Positions 35,427 to 45,157 of a DNA stretch of 64,000 bases are shown here, one piece after another (positions within the stretch are counted from its first letter, which is position 1; every line of letters starts with the position of its first letter). The position numbers and the translations under genes were made by a program. Under the pieces are notes generated by a model, which ran no database searches, was not told where the DNA came from, and saw only the letters and a program-made list of their open reading frames with translations. The stretch comes from Tessaracoccus oleiagri (GTDB lineage Bacteria > Actinomycetota > Actinomycetes > Propionibacteriales > Propionibacteriaceae), in assembly GCF_900103275.1 (NCBI RefSeq), contig NZ_FNGP01000004.1, positions 124,001-188,000 of the forward strand, read 5' to 3'.

Positions 35427-37253
35427 ATGACCCGACCCGGCAGGACCGATCCGTCGATCATCCGCAACTTCTGCATCATCGCGCACATCGACCACGGCAA
35501 GTCAACACTCGCCGACCGCATGCTGCAACTGACCAAGCTCGTGGACGACCGCTCGATGCGGGCCCAGTACCTGGACCGCATGGACATCGAGCGAGAGCGC
35601 GGCATCACGATCAAGTCGCAGGCGGTCCGGATGCCGTGGGACGTCAACGGCGAGACCCACGTCCTCAACATGATCGACACCCCCGGGCACGTCGACTTCA
35701 CCTACGAGGTGTCCCGCTCGCTCCAGGCGTGCGAGGGAGCCATCCTCCTGGTCGACGCGGCGCAGGGCATCGAGGCCCAGACGCTGGCGAACCTGTACCT
35801 CGCGCTCGCCGCTGACCTCACGATCATCCCGGTGCTCAACAAGATCGACCTGCCCGGCGCGAACCCCGAGAAGTACGCGGCGGAGATCGCCGGCATCATC
35901 GGCTGCGACGAGTCCGAGGTGCTCCGGGTCTCGGGCAAGACCGGCGTCGGGGTCCCGGAACTGCTCGACGCCGTGGTGGAGCGGATCCCCGCACCCACCG
36001 GCCGCGCCGACGCGCCCGCGCGCGCCCTGATCTTCGACTCCGTCTACGACACCTACCGCGGCGTCGTGACCTACGTCCGCGTGGTCGACGGGGAGCTGCG
36101 CAACCGCGACCGGATCCTGATGATGTCGACGACCGCCCAGCACGAACTGCTCGAGGTCGGCGTCATCTCGCCCGAGCCGGTGAAGTCCGACGCGATCGGG
36201 GTCGGCGAGGTCGGCTACCTCATCACCGGCGTGAAGGACGTGCGGCAGTCGCGCGTCGGCGACACCGTCACCACGGCCGCCCGCCCCGCCACCGAGGACC
36301 TGGGCGGCTACCAGCCGCCCAACCCCATGGTGTACGCCGGGCTGTACCCCATCGACGGCGACGATTTCTCCGAGCTGCGCGAGGCCCTCGACAAGCTGCA
36401 ACTCAACGACGCCGCCCTCACCTACGAGCCCGAGACGTCGGGCGCGCTCGGCTTCGGCTTCCGGGTGGGATTCCTCGGGCTGCTGCACATGGAGATCGTC
36501 CGGGAGCGACTCGAGCGCGAGTTCAACCTGGATCTCATCTCGACGGCCCCGAACGTGGTCTACCGGGTCCGGATGGAGGACGGCTCGGAGCACACCGTGA
36601 CGAACCCCTCCGAGTACCCGGCGGGCAAGATCGACGAGGTGTACGAGCCGGTGGTCCGCGCGACCATCCTGGCGCCCTCCGACTACATCGGCACCATCCT
36701 CGAACTCTGCCAGAACCGTCGCGGCATCCAGCTGGGGCTCGACTACCTGTCCGCGGACCGCGTCGAGATCCGCTACACCCTGCCGCTCGCTGAGATCGTG
36801 TTCGACTTCTTCGACCAGCTCAAGTCGCGCACCAAGGGGTATGCCTCGCTGGACTACGAGCCCGACGGCGAGGCCGCGGCGGACCTGGTGAAGGTCGACA
36901 TCCTCCTGCACGGCGACCCGGTCGACGCCTTCTCGGCGATCGTCCACCGGGACAAGGCGTACAACTACGGGCTGGAGATGGCGTCCAAGCTCAAGGAACT
37001 GATCCCCAGGCAGCAGTTCGAGGTGCCCATCCAGGCGGCCATCGGGTCCCGGGTGATCGCCCGCGAGACGATCCGCGCCATGCGCAAGGACGTGCTGTCG
37101 AAGTGCTACGGCGGCGACATCTCCCGAAAGCGCAAGCTGCTCGAGAAGCAGAAGGAGGGCAAGAAGCGGATGAAGATGGTCGGCCGGGTCGAGGTGCCCC
37201 AGGAAGCCTTCGTCGCCGCCCTGTCCACCTCGGAGCCGACGAAGAGGGACTGA
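35427..37253 (+). CDS. lepA: Elongation factor 4 (back-translocating GTPase)
   Basis: LepA is a ribosomal GTPase active under stress and in initiation. The 608-residue protein has [22 protein letters not shown]-type P-loop sequence, the switch [31 protein letters not shown], and the C-terminal LepA-specific domain ([15 protein letters not shown] region). The ATG at 35427 has AAGGA seven bases upstream. ATG 35394 in the same frame would add 11 residues ([11 protein letters not shown]) and cannot be excluded. Confidence 0.97.
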   Translation: MTRPGRTDPSIIRNFCIIAHIDHGKSTLADRMLQLTKLVDDRSMRAQYLDRMDIERERGITIKSQAVRMPWDVNGETHVLNMIDTPGHVDFTYEVSRSLQACEGAILLVDAAQGIEAQTLANLYLALAADLTIIPVLNKIDLPGANPEKYAAEIAGIIGCDESEVLRVSGKTGVGVPELLDAVVERIPAPTGRADAPARALIFDSVYDTYRGVVTYVRVVDGELRNRDRILMMSTTAQHELLEVGVISPEPVKSDAIGVGEVGYLITGVKDVRQSRVGDTVTTAARPATEDLGGYQPPNPMVYAGLYPIDGDDFSELREALDKLQLNDAALTYEPETSGALGFGFRVGFLGLLHMEIVRERLEREFNLDLISTAPNVVYRVRMEDGSEHTVTNPSEYPAGKIDEVYEPVVRATILAPSDYIGTILELCQNRRGIQLGLDYLSADRVEIRYTLPLAEIVFDFFDQLKSRTKGYASLDYEPDGEAAADLVKVDILLHGDPVDAFSAIVHRDKAYNYGLEMASKLKELIPRQQFEVPIQAAIGSRVIARETIRAMRKDVLSKCYGGDISRKRKLLEKQKEGKKRMKMVGRVEVPQEAFVAALSTSEPTKRD

Positions 37254-37260
37254 GCCCCCG

Positions 37261-38451
37261 GTGCCATCCCAGTTGCCCGACGGCGAACCGGTACCCGCCG
37301 ACGGCGCCCTCCCTGCGGGGGTGCGCCTCGACGGACCCCTGTCGTTGTACGTCCACGTGCCGTTCTGCCGGACGCGGTGCGGCTACTGCGACTTCAACAC
37401 CTACACGCCGTCCGAGCTCGGCGGCATGTCCACCGATGCCTACCTGGAGGCGGCGCTGCGCGAGCTGGACCTCGCCCGCCGTGTGGTGGGGGGAGCCGAC
37501 GTGTCGACGATCTTCTTCGGGGGCGGAACGCCCACCATGCTGCCTGCCAGGCAGTTGGCCGGTTTCCTCGAGGCCATCGCGGACCGCTTCCACCTCGTCG
37601 ACGGCGCAGAGGTCACCACCGAGGCCAACCCCGACTCCGTTGACGCCGACTACTTCCGGACGCTGCGCTCGGCCGGGTTCACGCGCATCTCGCTCGGCTT
37701 CCAGTCGGCCGTCCCGCACGTCCTCGACGTCCTCGAGCGCACCCACACCCCGGACAGGGGCCTCCACGCCGCCCGCTGGGCGGCCGACGCAGGATTCGAG
37801 CACGTGAGCCTCGACCTGATCTACGGCACGCCCGGCGAGAGCCTCGCCGACTGGCAGCGCAGCCTCGACGCGGTGACCAGCACGCCGGTCGACCACGTGA
37901 GCGCCTACTCGCTGATCGTCGAGCCGGGCACGAGGCTCGCGATGCAGGTGCGCAGGGGGCTCGTCGGGATGCCCGACGAGGACGACCTGGCGGACAAGTA
38001 CCTCGTGGCCGACGAGTTCCTCGCCGCCCAGGGCTTCGCCAACTACGAGGTGAGCAACTGGGCGCGTCCCGGGGGCGAGTGCCGCCACAACCTCGCCTAC
38101 TGGCGCGGCGGCGACTGGTGGGGGATCGGTCCCGGCGCGCACTCGCACGTCGACGGCGTCCGCTTCTGGAACCGAAAGCACCCGGCGGCCTACGCCGAGC
38201 GGATCCTCGCCGGGGAGTCGCCGGCGCAGGGCCGTGAGCGGCTCACCCCCGAGGACCGTCGCGTCGAGCGCGTGCTGCTGGAACTGCGGCTCGCCGAGGG
38301 GCTCCCGCTGGACGTCCTCACCGAATCCGAACGCGCCCGGGTCCCCGATGTCGCCGCCGCCGGATGGGGGCTCGTCCGCGACGGGCGCCTGACCCTCACG
38401 CAGGCCGGGCGGCTGATGGCCGACGGCATCGTGCGCGACCTCCTGGACTGA
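37261..38451 (+). CDS. hemW: Radical SAM heme chaperone HemW
   Basis: HemW inserts heme into respiratory proteins and is often mislabelled as oxygen-independent coproporphyrinogen oxidase. The 396-residue protein has the radical SAM cluster motif CRTRCGYCDFNTY, FFGGGTPTMLP, SLGFQSAVPHVLDVLERTH, DLIYGTPGES and the C-terminal HemW domain (GECRHNLAYWRGGDWWGIGPGAHSHV). The start is GTG seven bases after the lepA stop, the usual lepA-hemW operon. Confidence 0.94.
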   Translation: MPSQLPDGEPVPADGALPAGVRLDGPLSLYVHVPFCRTRCGYCDFNTYTPSELGGMSTDAYLEAALRELDLARRVVGGADVSTIFFGGGTPTMLPARQLAGFLEAIADRFHLVDGAEVTTEANPDSVDADYFRTLRSAGFTRISLGFQSAVPHVLDVLERTHTPDRGLHAARWAADAGFEHVSLDLIYGTPGESLADWQRSLDAVTSTPVDHVSAYSLIVEPGTRLAMQVRRGLVGMPDEDDLADKYLVADEFLAAQGFANYEVSNWARPGGECRHNLAYWRGGDWWGIGPGAHSHVDGVRFWNRKHPAAYAERILAGESPAQGRERLTPEDRRVERVLLELRLAEGLPLDVLTESERARVPDVAAAGWGLVRDGRLTLTQAGRLMADGIVRDLLD

Positions 38452-38486
38452 CATCCATCCAACCACCGACAGCGCCCACGCCGGCG

Positions 38487-38533
38487 TTGACGCCGCACGC
38501 GCGTTGTACTACTGTATTAAGTACCTAATACAG
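38487..38533 (+). promoter_or_regulatory. Promoter and operator of the gntR-ABC operon
   Basis: TTGACG (38487-38492) and TACTGT (38510-38515) are 17 bases apart. A perfect inverted repeat, CTGTATTA (38512-38519) and TAATACAG (38526-38533), overlaps the -10 box and start point and lies 20 bases before the regulator gene. It is well placed as the binding site of that GntR/YtrA-type repressor, giving autoregulation of the whole operon. Confidence 0.78.
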
Positions 38534-38553
38534 CAATACAGGAGGTGTGGGCG

Positions 38554-38925
38554 TTGGAATTCAACAGCTCGGCACCGATCTGGCTACAGCTCGTCGACGA
38601 GTGCTCACGACGCATCGTCACGGGCCAGTGGCCGGCGGGCACACGGGTGCCCGGGGTGCGGGACCTCGGAGTGGAGTTGGGAGTGAACCCGAACACGATG
38701 CAGCGGGCGCTGGCCGAGCTCGACCGGCAGGGGATCACCGTCCCCGACCGGACCGTCGGGCGCTTCGTCACCGACGACACCGCCCGGATCGACGAACTCA
38801 GGGACGCCGTCGCGGCCGGCAGCGCCGACGACTTCATCCAACGGGCGCGCGGGCTCGGCATGAGCCTCGAGGGCGCCAGGAAGCTGCTCACCAACCGCTG
38901 GCCAGACCTGGAAGGGAATGCATAG
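38554..38925 (+). CDS. GntR family regulator, YtrA subfamily
   Basis: The 123-residue protein is almost only a winged helix: APIWLQLVDECSRRIVTGQW, GTRVPGVRDLGVELGVNPNTMQRAL, and RQGITVPDRTVGRFV. The short C-terminal helices without a ligand domain are typical of YtrA regulators, which control ABC exporters in the same operon and often respond to cell-wall antibiotics. TTG 38554 is chosen because GGAGG lies eight bases before it; GTG 38545 would sit within that site. The ABC gene follows the stop directly. Confidence 0.9.
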   Translation: MEFNSSAPIWLQLVDECSRRIVTGQWPAGTRVPGVRDLGVELGVNPNTMQRALAELDRQGITVPDRTVGRFVTDDTARIDELRDAVAAGSADDFIQRARGLGMSLEGARKLLTNRWPDLEGNA

Positions 38926-39630
38926 ATGACGGCCATCGAGGTCCAATCACTCACCAAGCGCTACGGGAGGTTCCCCGCGCTCAACAACCTCACCTTCTCG
39001 CTCGGCCAGGGCCAGGTCGTCGGCCTGATGGGCGAGAACGGCTGCGGCAAGACCACGCTGCTGAAGGTGCTCGCGGGCGTGATGCTGCAGTACGACGGCG
39101 AGGTCTCCATCCTCGGCCACCGCCCCGGTCCCGAGTCCAAGGCCCTGGTCAGCTTCCTGCCGGACCAGAGCTTCCTCGCCGACGGGGACCGCATCCGCCG
39201 CTGCGCGGACATGTATGCCGACTTCTTCGGGGACTTCAACCGCGAGAAGTTCGACGACCTGCTGAAGTTCTTCCGCCTCGAACCTGCCATGAAGCTGTCC
39301 CAGCTGAGCAAGGGCATGCGCGAGAAGGCGCAGATCGCGCTCGCCATGTCCCGCGACGCGAGGGTGTTCCTCCTCGACGAGCCCATCTCGGGAGTGGACC
39401 CGGCGGCCCGCGACGTGATCCTCCGCGCCGTCGTGCGCCACCTGGAACCCGACTCGCTGGTGCTGATCTCCACCCACCTGATCAGCGACGTGGAGCCAAT
39501 CCTCGACCGCGTCCTCATGATGCGGTACGGGCAGGTGCTGCTCGAGGGCGGGGTCGACGACCTCCGCGAGCAGCACGGCAAGAGCATGGACCAGCTATTC
39601 AGAGAGGTGTACCGATGGTCGGAAAACTGA
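38926..39630 (+). CDS. ABC transporter ATP-binding protein
   Basis: The 234-residue ATPase has Walker A GENGCGKTTLLK, the Q-loop region VSFLPDQSFL, signature LSKGMREKAQIALAMS (LSKG in place of LSGG), Walker B VFLLDEPISGVDP and the switch His in ISTHL. It belongs to the CcmA/YtrB-type subfamily that pairs with a separate permease, here the next gene, whose start lies inside its end. With the YtrA-type regulator in front, it is probably an exporter or resistance pump induced by an envelope stress; the substrate is unknown. Confidence 0.93.
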   Translation: MTAIEVQSLTKRYGRFPALNNLTFSLGQGQVVGLMGENGCGKTTLLKVLAGVMLQYDGEVSILGHRPGPESKALVSFLPDQSFLADGDRIRRCADMYADFFGDFNREKFDDLLKFFRLEPAMKLSQLSKGMREKAQIALAMSRDARVFLLDEPISGVDPAARDVILRAVVRHLEPDSLVLISTHLISDVEPILDRVLMMRYGQVLLEGGVDDLREQHGKSMDQLFREVYRWSEN

Positions 39631-40409
39631 TGAAGCACGAGTTCCTACGGACTCGTGGACCGCTCGGCCTCGCGGCGCTCATCGCGCTGCTGATCGCCGC
39701 CGTCGCGTACGGGCTGGCGCTCATTTCGCCGGTCGTGGCGATGTTCCCCTTCGGTGTGGCGTTCACGATCGCCCTCGTGTTCGCCTTCGGGGTCCAGATC
39801 TACCTCGCCGTCGACTTCTACCGGTCGTCGTTCGGCCGCCGCGGCTACCTCACCCACACGCTGCCGGTGAGGGGATCCACACTGGTCGGTGCCAAGCTCG
39901 TCTACGCCATGCTGGTGACGGTGGCGGCTGTGCTCTGGGCGATGGTGCTGCTGCTCGTCTGCCTGGCGACCGCGGTCGAGCTGGGCATGATCACCTATGA
40001 ACTGTTCTGGTCGGGGTTCCGGGAACTCTTCGGCAGCGCGCCCTGGTTCGTGTGGTTCCTGGGCCTGAACCTCCTGGCGCTGTTGATCTCCACGATCGTG
40101 CAGTACTACTTCTCCGTGGCGGTCGGGAGCGAGGCCTGGATCAACCGCACCGGCGCCATGGGGCCGGTCATCACCTTCCTGATCGTCTACGCCGCGTTCC
40201 AGGTGATCGCGATCGTCGCGTTCCTGATCCCGCCCAGCTACGCCCCGCTAACCGAGACCTGGAGCTGGTCGCTTCCCCTGGTCGACATGATCAACGACCC
40301 GGACGGGATGGGGATCCCGATGTCCGTCTTCTGGATCTCCTACGTGTTGTCCGCCGTCCTCGTCTGGCGCACCGTCGTGTCGGTGGGCAGGAAACTGGAG
40401 CTGCGATAA
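39615..40409 (+). CDS. ABC transporter permease
   Basis: The 264-residue protein has six hydrophobic helices and starts MVGKLMKHEFLRTRGPLG, a form typical of ABC-2 permeases that follow a YtrB-like ATPase. FYRSSFGRRGYLTHTLPVRGSTLVGAKL is the conserved cytoplasmic coupling region after helix 2. The ATG overlaps the ATPase gene by 16 bases and is preceded by GAGAGG. It is the last gene of the gntR operon. Confidence 0.88.
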   Translation: MVGKLMKHEFLRTRGPLGLAALIALLIAAVAYGLALISPVVAMFPFGVAFTIALVFAFGVQIYLAVDFYRSSFGRRGYLTHTLPVRGSTLVGAKLVYAMLVTVAAVLWAMVLLLVCLATAVELGMITYELFWSGFRELFGSAPWFVWFLGLNLLALLISTIVQYYFSVAVGSEAWINRTGAMGPVITFLIVYAAFQVIAIVAFLIPPSYAPLTETWSWSLPLVDMINDPDGMGIPMSVFWISYVLSAVLVWRTVVSVGRKLELR

Positions 40410-40419
40410 CTTCGTACGA

Positions 40420-41256
40420 ATGGACCGCTATTCCCGCGACGTGCTCGCCCCCGGCTGGCAGAAGGCGCACCTCAAGAAGACCAGGGACGTCCCCGCGGAG
40501 CTGGACATGGTCGTCGAGATCGACGATTACGTCGGCGCCGTCGTCGGTTGGGAGCACGGGGTGGTGCTGCTCGAGGACCGCAGGGGCAAGCGTCGGGGGT
40601 TCCCGTTCGGGCCGGGTTTCCTGCTCGAGGGCGAACCCGTGGCGCTGCGCCCGCCGCTCCGGCAGGGCACGGCCAAGCCGAAGTACACCGCCTCCGGCTC
40701 GAGGGTGGGGGAGACCCCCGAGCGCGCCAAGGTCGCGCTGCCCAGCCGCATCTACGTCGAGGGCCGGCACGACGCCGAGCTGATCGAGAAGATCTGGGGC
40801 GCCGACCTGCGGCACGTCGGGGTCGTGGTCGAGTACCTGGGCGGCATCGACGACCTGCCCGCCATCGTCGAGGAGTTCCGGCCCGAGCCCGGCAGGCGGC
40901 TGGGCGTCCTCGTCGACCACCTGGTCCCGGGCTCCAAGGAGTCCCGGATCACGAAGCAGGTCTACGCCGCCGGGTACGCGGACACCGTGAAGATCCTCGG
41001 GCACGAGTTCATCGACATCTGGCAGGCCGTGAAGCCGGCGCGGATCGGGCGCAAGGCTTGGCCGGACGTGCCGCGCGACGTCGACTTCAAGAAGGGCACG
41101 CTGGCCGCGCTGGGGCTGCCCCACGACGACCAGGCGGACATCGCCCGCGGCTGGCAGGCGATCCTCGGCCGGGTGGAGAGCTGGCGAGACCTCGAGCCGC
41201 AGCTCAACACCATCGTCGAGACGCTCATCGACTTCGTCACCCAGGACCACCTGTGA
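40420..41256 (+). CDS. DUF3097 family protein
   Basis: The 278-residue protein is a clear DUF3097 member, a family restricted to actinobacteria: DRYSRDVLAPGWQKAHLKKT, VVGWEHGVVLLEDRRGKRRGF, RIYVEGRHDAELIEKIWG, LGVLVDHLVPGSKESRI and GHEFIDIWQAVKP. The block VEGRHDAELIE resembles the first acidic motif of TOPRIM domains and LVDHLVPGSKE the second, so a nucleic-acid role is conceivable, but no activity is established. TAACTT seven bases before the ATG suggests a leaderless transcript. Confidence 0.9.
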   Translation: MDRYSRDVLAPGWQKAHLKKTRDVPAELDMVVEIDDYVGAVVGWEHGVVLLEDRRGKRRGFPFGPGFLLEGEPVALRPPLRQGTAKPKYTASGSRVGETPERAKVALPSRIYVEGRHDAELIEKIWGADLRHVGVVVEYLGGIDDLPAIVEEFRPEPGRRLGVLVDHLVPGSKESRITKQVYAAGYADTVKILGHEFIDIWQAVKPARIGRKAWPDVPRDVDFKKGTLAALGLPHDDQADIARGWQAILGRVESWRDLEPQLNTIVETLIDFVTQDHL

Positions 41257-41277
41257 GTCTTGGATAGGGTTGGGGGC

Positions 41278-42051
41278 ATGGACACCCCGGGCATCGCCGA
41301 GCTTCTCAAGGAGACCGCGGACGCGGTCGTCAACCCCCGTTTCCGGGAACTCGCCGGCGGCGACGTGGAGGAGAAGCGGCCCGGCGACCTCGTCACCGTG
41401 GCGGACCGCGAGTCCGAGGAGTACCTGACCAACCTGCTGCTGGGGGTCTACCCGGACGCGCTCGTCGTGGGGGAGGAGGGCGTGTTCCTGGGCAGCTCCG
41501 TCCTGGACTCGCTCGGCGACGCCGAGCACGCCTTCGTCATCGACCCGATCGACGGCACCCGCAACTTCGTCGAGGGCAAGAAGGAGCACGGCGTCATGCT
41601 GGCCGAGCTGCGCCGCGGCGAGACGACGCGCGGCTGGATCTGGCAGCCCCAGGTGGAGCGGCTCTACACTGTCGAGAAGGGGGCGGGCGACGTGCTGCTC
41701 AACGGTGAGTCGTTGGACCGGCGGCGACGCCACGACCTGCCGCAGGGTGCCTCGTCGCAGCGACGCCGCCTCGGCTTCACCGCCGGCGGCAGCCTCAACC
41801 CGGTGGTCCGCAGCTTCGGCGCGGCCTGCTTCGACTACCCGGCCGTGGTGTCGGGGGAGCTCGACTTCATGTACTTCGCGAACGCGCACCCGTGGGACCA
41901 CCTCGCGGGGAGCCTCATGCTTGCCGAGACCGGCGGGGTGGCGCGCATGCTCGACGGCGAGGACTACACCGTGCGCTCCCGCGGGCGCGGGCTGATGATC
42001 GCCCGGACCCCGGAGATCTGGGAGCGCGCCACCGCGGAGTGGGTGTTCTGA
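41278..42051 (+). CDS. Inositol monophosphatase family protein
   Basis: The 257-residue protein has the Mg-dependent phosphatase motifs: GEEG, then FVIDPIDGTRNFVEGKK, and the C-terminal HPWDHLAGSLMLAETGG with the third metal Asp. Possible substrates include myo-inositol phosphate, histidinol phosphate (HisN) and PAP; sequence does not decide. TAGGGT lies seven bases before the ATG. The DUF3097 gene ends 21 bases upstream, a common pairing in actinobacteria. Confidence 0.9.
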   Translation: MDTPGIAELLKETADAVVNPRFRELAGGDVEEKRPGDLVTVADRESEEYLTNLLLGVYPDALVVGEEGVFLGSSVLDSLGDAEHAFVIDPIDGTRNFVEGKKEHGVMLAELRRGETTRGWIWQPQVERLYTVEKGAGDVLLNGESLDRRRRHDLPQGASSQRRRLGFTAGGSLNPVVRSFGAACFDYPAVVSGELDFMYFANAHPWDHLAGSLMLAETGGVARMLDGEDYTVRSRGRGLMIARTPEIWERATAEWVF

Positions 42052-42052
42052 G

Positions 42053-42841
42053 TCAGAAGCTGCTGAGCGGCAGCTGGGTGCGGGGGACGACGCCCTCGGC
42101 CTCCAGCTCGTCGTAGATCATGGGAATCGCGCGGCGCACCGTCTCCTCGGCCAGCGGCCACTCCTCGGCGGCCTCGAAGGCACGATCGCGCCGCACGCCG
42201 GAGCGGATGAGGTTCTCGACCGTCGAGAAGAGGATCGCCATGTCGCCGCTCGCCAGGAGCGCGAACTCGCGGTCGACGGGCTCCCCGTGGCCGGGGACGA
42301 ACGCGGTGTCGCGGCGGGAGGCGCCGACGACGGCGTCCAGCACCTGCGGCCAGCCGCCGATCTTCGAGGTCTCGTCGAACTGCGGGTCACCGGCGCTCTC
42401 GAGCAGGTCGCCGACGACGACCACCCCCGCACTCTGCGCGACGACCACGACGTCGGAACGGGTGTGGGCCTGGCCGTAGTGGACGATCTCGAGGAACCGG
42501 TTGCCCAGGTTGAGCGGCAGGGCGAGGCTGAACGTCCGGCTGGGCTGGAACTCGCCGTCGGTGTCGGTCACGACGTTCTCGTGCGCGATGGACTCGACGC
42601 CCTCCATCCCGACCAGGCCGCGCCAGTGGTCGTCGTGGTGGTGGGTCACGATGACGTGGTCGAGCGGGACGCCGGCCAGCTCGCGGGCGCTCGCGAGCAG
42701 GGAGTCGCCGGACTCCGCCGAACCCCCGGCATCCACGAGGACCGCGCGCTCGTCGCCGGCGATGCAGACGACGTTGGCGTCGTGGGGCTGGGTGACGGTG
42801 TACCAGACCCGGTCGGCGACTGGCTTCCACGAGATGTCCAT
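42053..42841 (-). CDS. Metallo-beta-lactamase fold hydrolase
   Basis: The 262-residue protein has the core motif VIVTHHHDDHWRGLVGM, LVDAGGSAESGD before it, HYGQAHTRSDVVV, and FVPGHGEP as a later metal ligand, so it should bind two metals. It resembles the quinoprotein relay/B3-like MBL hydrolases of unknown substrate. Start is ATG 42841, placed six bases after TATGCT on the minus strand; the longer frame has no homology. It converges with the phosphatase gene, one base apart. Confidence 0.88.
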   Translation of the reverse strand: MDISWKPVADRVWYTVTQPHDANVVCIAGDERAVLVDAGGSAESGDSLLASARELAGVPLDHVIVTHHHDDHWRGLVGMEGVESIAHENVVTDTDGEFQPSRTFSLALPLNLGNRFLEIVHYGQAHTRSDVVVVAQSAGVVVVGDLLESAGDPQFDETSKIGGWPQVLDAVVGASRRDTAFVPGHGEPVDREFALLASGDMAILFSTVENLIRSGVRRDRAFEAAEEWPLAEETVRRAIPMIYDELEAEGVVPRTQLPLSSF

Positions 42842-42922
42842 GGGGTCAGCATAGGGTCGGTGGCCAAGGCCGCGCCCATTGTCGTCGCTCGCCATTTCTG
42901 CCAGCGAGCAGGGAGGGGTAAG

Positions 42923-42949
42923 CTGGCACTCGCCCAATGTGAGTGCCAG
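42923..42949. promoter_or_regulatory. CIRCE operator of hrcA
   Basis: CTGGCACTC (42923-42931), nine bases, then GAGTGCCAG (42941-42949) is a perfect 9-9-9 inverted repeat matching the CIRCE layout (TTAGCACTC-N9-GAGTGCTAA) with CTGG in place of TTAG. It ends 11 bases before the hrcA start and lets HrcA repress its own operon at normal temperature. Confidence 0.92.
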
Positions 42950-42960
42950 AGGAGGTGGCT

Positions 42961-43968
42961 GTGCTCGACGACCGCAAGCTCGAGGTGTTGAAGGCGATCG
43001 TGACCGACTACGTCGCCAGCCGGGAGCCGGTGGGCTCCAAGGCCCTCGTCGAACGGCACCAGCTGAACGTGTCCGCCGCAACGGTGCGCAATGACATGGC
43101 CCTGCTGGAGGAGGAGGGCTACATCACGCAGCCCCACACCAGCGCGGGCCGCATCCCCACCGACAAGGGCTACCGGCTGTTCGTCGACAAGTTGGCCCGC
43201 ATCAAGCCGCTGTCGCCCGCCGAGCGACGGGCCATCTCGGCCTTCCTCGACGGCACGCTCGACATGGACGACCTCATCGCGCGCACGGTGCGGCTCCTCG
43301 CGCAGCTCACGCACCAGGTGGCGATCGTGCAGTACCCGGTCACGCAGCGCGGGCAGATCCGGCACGCCGAACTCGTGACGCTCAGCCCCGAGCGCGTGAT
43401 GGTGATCATCGTCACCGCGTCGGGGCGCGTCGACCAGGGGGTGGTCGAGGTCGGCTACCTCGACCCCGACGCCATCGCGGAACTCCGCTCCCAGATCGTA
43501 GGTGCGGTGATCGGCCGCGCCCCGGACGACGCCGCCGACGCGCTGGCGAACGTGCTGGAGACCATCCGGCCCGAGTACCGCCCGATGGCGGCCAGCATCG
43601 TCGCCACCACCCTGCAGTTGCTCGCCGCGGAGCCGACGTCGCAGGTGGTGGTCGCCGGCGTGCCGAACCTGGCGGGCGCCCGGTTCGAGCGCGACCTCCG
43701 GCCCCTGCTCGAGGCCCTCGAGGAGCAGGTCGTCCTGATGCGGCTCCTCGGCGAGGCGGCGGGCGACGACGTCACGGTCCGGATCGGCGAGGAGAACACC
43801 GCCGACGGGTTCCAGTCGACGAGCCTCGTCGCCAGCGGGTACGGTGCTGCGGGTGAGCGGGCCGCGAGCCTCGGCGTCGTGGGCCCCACCCGGATGGACT
43901 ATCCCGCCACCATCGCTTCCGTACGTGCCGTGGCGCGCTACGTGAGCCGTTTCCTCATGGAAGGTTGA
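42961..43968 (+). CDS. hrcA: Heat-inducible transcription repressor HrcA
   Basis: HrcA binds CIRCE and represses chaperone genes; GroEL helps it fold. The 335-residue protein has the winged-helix start [23 protein letters not shown]-type sequence, [38 protein letters not shown], and the C-terminal GAF-like domain ending with [18 protein letters not shown] 42961 is chosen since GGAGG lies five bases before it; GTG 42943 would lie inside the CIRCE repeat. dnaJ follows after 10 bases. Confidence 0.96.
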   Translation: MLDDRKLEVLKAIVTDYVASREPVGSKALVERHQLNVSAATVRNDMALLEEEGYITQPHTSAGRIPTDKGYRLFVDKLARIKPLSPAERRAISAFLDGTLDMDDLIARTVRLLAQLTHQVAIVQYPVTQRGQIRHAELVTLSPERVMVIIVTASGRVDQGVVEVGYLDPDAIAELRSQIVGAVIGRAPDDAADALANVLETIRPEYRPMAASIVATTLQLLAAEPTSQVVVAGVPNLAGARFERDLRPLLEALEEQVVLMRLLGEAAGDDVTVRIGEENTADGFQSTSLVASGYGAAGERAASLGVVGPTRMDYPATIASVRAVARYVSRFLMEG

Positions 43969-43978
43969 TTCACACACT

Positions 43979-45157
43979 GTGAGCACGAAGGACTACTACG
44001 CCATCCTCGGCGTCGACCGGGACGCGTCCGCGGAGGCCATCAAGAAGGCCTACCGCCGCCGAGCCATGAAGGTGCACCCCGACGTCGCCCAGGACGATGC
44101 CGGCGCGGCGGACAAGTTCAAGGAACTCAGCGAGGCCTACGAGGTGCTGAGCGACCCGAACAAGCGCGCCATCTTCGACCGCGGCGGCGACCCCAGGCAC
44201 GCCAACGGGGCCGGCGCCGGCTTCTCCGGCTTCGGCGGCGGCTTCGCGGGCGGCTTCGACTTCACCAACCTCGTCGACGCGATGTTCGGCACGCAGAGCG
44301 GCAGGGGCGGCCCCCGGTCGCGGGTCCGCCGGGGCCAGGACGCGCTCGTGCGCGCCGACCTGGAGCTGCACGAGGCGGTCTTCGGCGTCACCAAGCCCAT
44401 CAAGGTCGACACCGCCGTGGTCTGCCCCAAGTGCACGGGCAGCGGCGGCGAGCCGGGCTCCGAGCCGGTCACCTGTCCCACCTGCGACGGGCAGGGCGAG
44501 ATCCTGCAGATCCAGCGCAGCTTCCTCGGCGACATCCGCACTTCGCAGATGTGCCCGAACTGTCGCGGCTACGGCACGATCCTGCCGCGCCCCTGCAGCG
44601 AGTGCTCCGGTGAGGGGCGCGTGCGCTCCCGTCGCAACATCTCGGTCCGCATCCCGGCCGGTGTGGCGACGGGCAACCGGATCCATCTCGAGGCGCAGGG
44701 CGAGGTGGGCCCCGGTGGCGGCCCCGCCGGCGACCTCTATGTCGAGATCAACGTCCTCCCGCACGAGACGTTCCGCAGGGAGGGCGACAACCTCGAGGTG
44801 GTCGTCAAGCTGCCGATGACCGCGGCTGCGCTCGGCACCACGGTGGACCTCGCGACGCTCGAGGCGGAGTGGGAGAACTCGGCGGTCGAGGACCGCACCG
44901 TGGCCGTCGAGGTGCCGGCGGGCACCCAGTCCGGCACCCGCATCTCCATCAAGGAGCGCGGCGTGCCGAAGCTGCGCGGCGGCGGCCGCGGCGACCTCGG
45001 CGTCACCTTCCTCGTGCAGACCCCGACGCGGCTCGACGACCACCAGCGCGACCTGCTGCGCCAGCTGGCCGAGTCCCGGGACGAGATCAACCCCGAGGCC
45101 ATCGCCCACAAGGGCAAGGGCGGCCTGCTCGGCTGGTTGCAGGACCGGCTGTCGTGA
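43979..45157 (+). CDS. dnaJ: Chaperone protein DnaJ
   Basis: DnaJ stimulates DnaK. The 392-residue protein has the J domain ([23 protein letters not shown] within MKVHPDVAQ), a Gly/Phe region ([17 protein letters not shown]), four zinc motifs ([32 protein letters not shown]) and the substrate-binding C-domains. Being next to hrcA rather than grpE-dnaK, it corresponds to the second actinobacterial DnaJ (DnaJ2), which carries most housekeeping function in these bacteria. GTG start; rsmE overlaps its stop. Confidence 0.96.
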   Translation: MSTKDYYAILGVDRDASAEAIKKAYRRRAMKVHPDVAQDDAGAADKFKELSEAYEVLSDPNKRAIFDRGGDPRHANGAGAGFSGFGGGFAGGFDFTNLVDAMFGTQSGRGGPRSRVRRGQDALVRADLELHEAVFGVTKPIKVDTAVVCPKCTGSGGEPGSEPVTCPTCDGQGEILQIQRSFLGDIRTSQMCPNCRGYGTILPRPCSECSGEGRVRSRRNISVRIPAGVATGNRIHLEAQGEVGPGGGPAGDLYVEINVLPHETFRREGDNLEVVVKLPMTAAALGTTVDLATLEAEWENSAVEDRTVAVEVPAGTQSGTRISIKERGVPKLRGGGRGDLGVTFLVQTPTRLDDHQRDLLRQLAESRDEINPEAIAHKGKGGLLGWLQDRLS

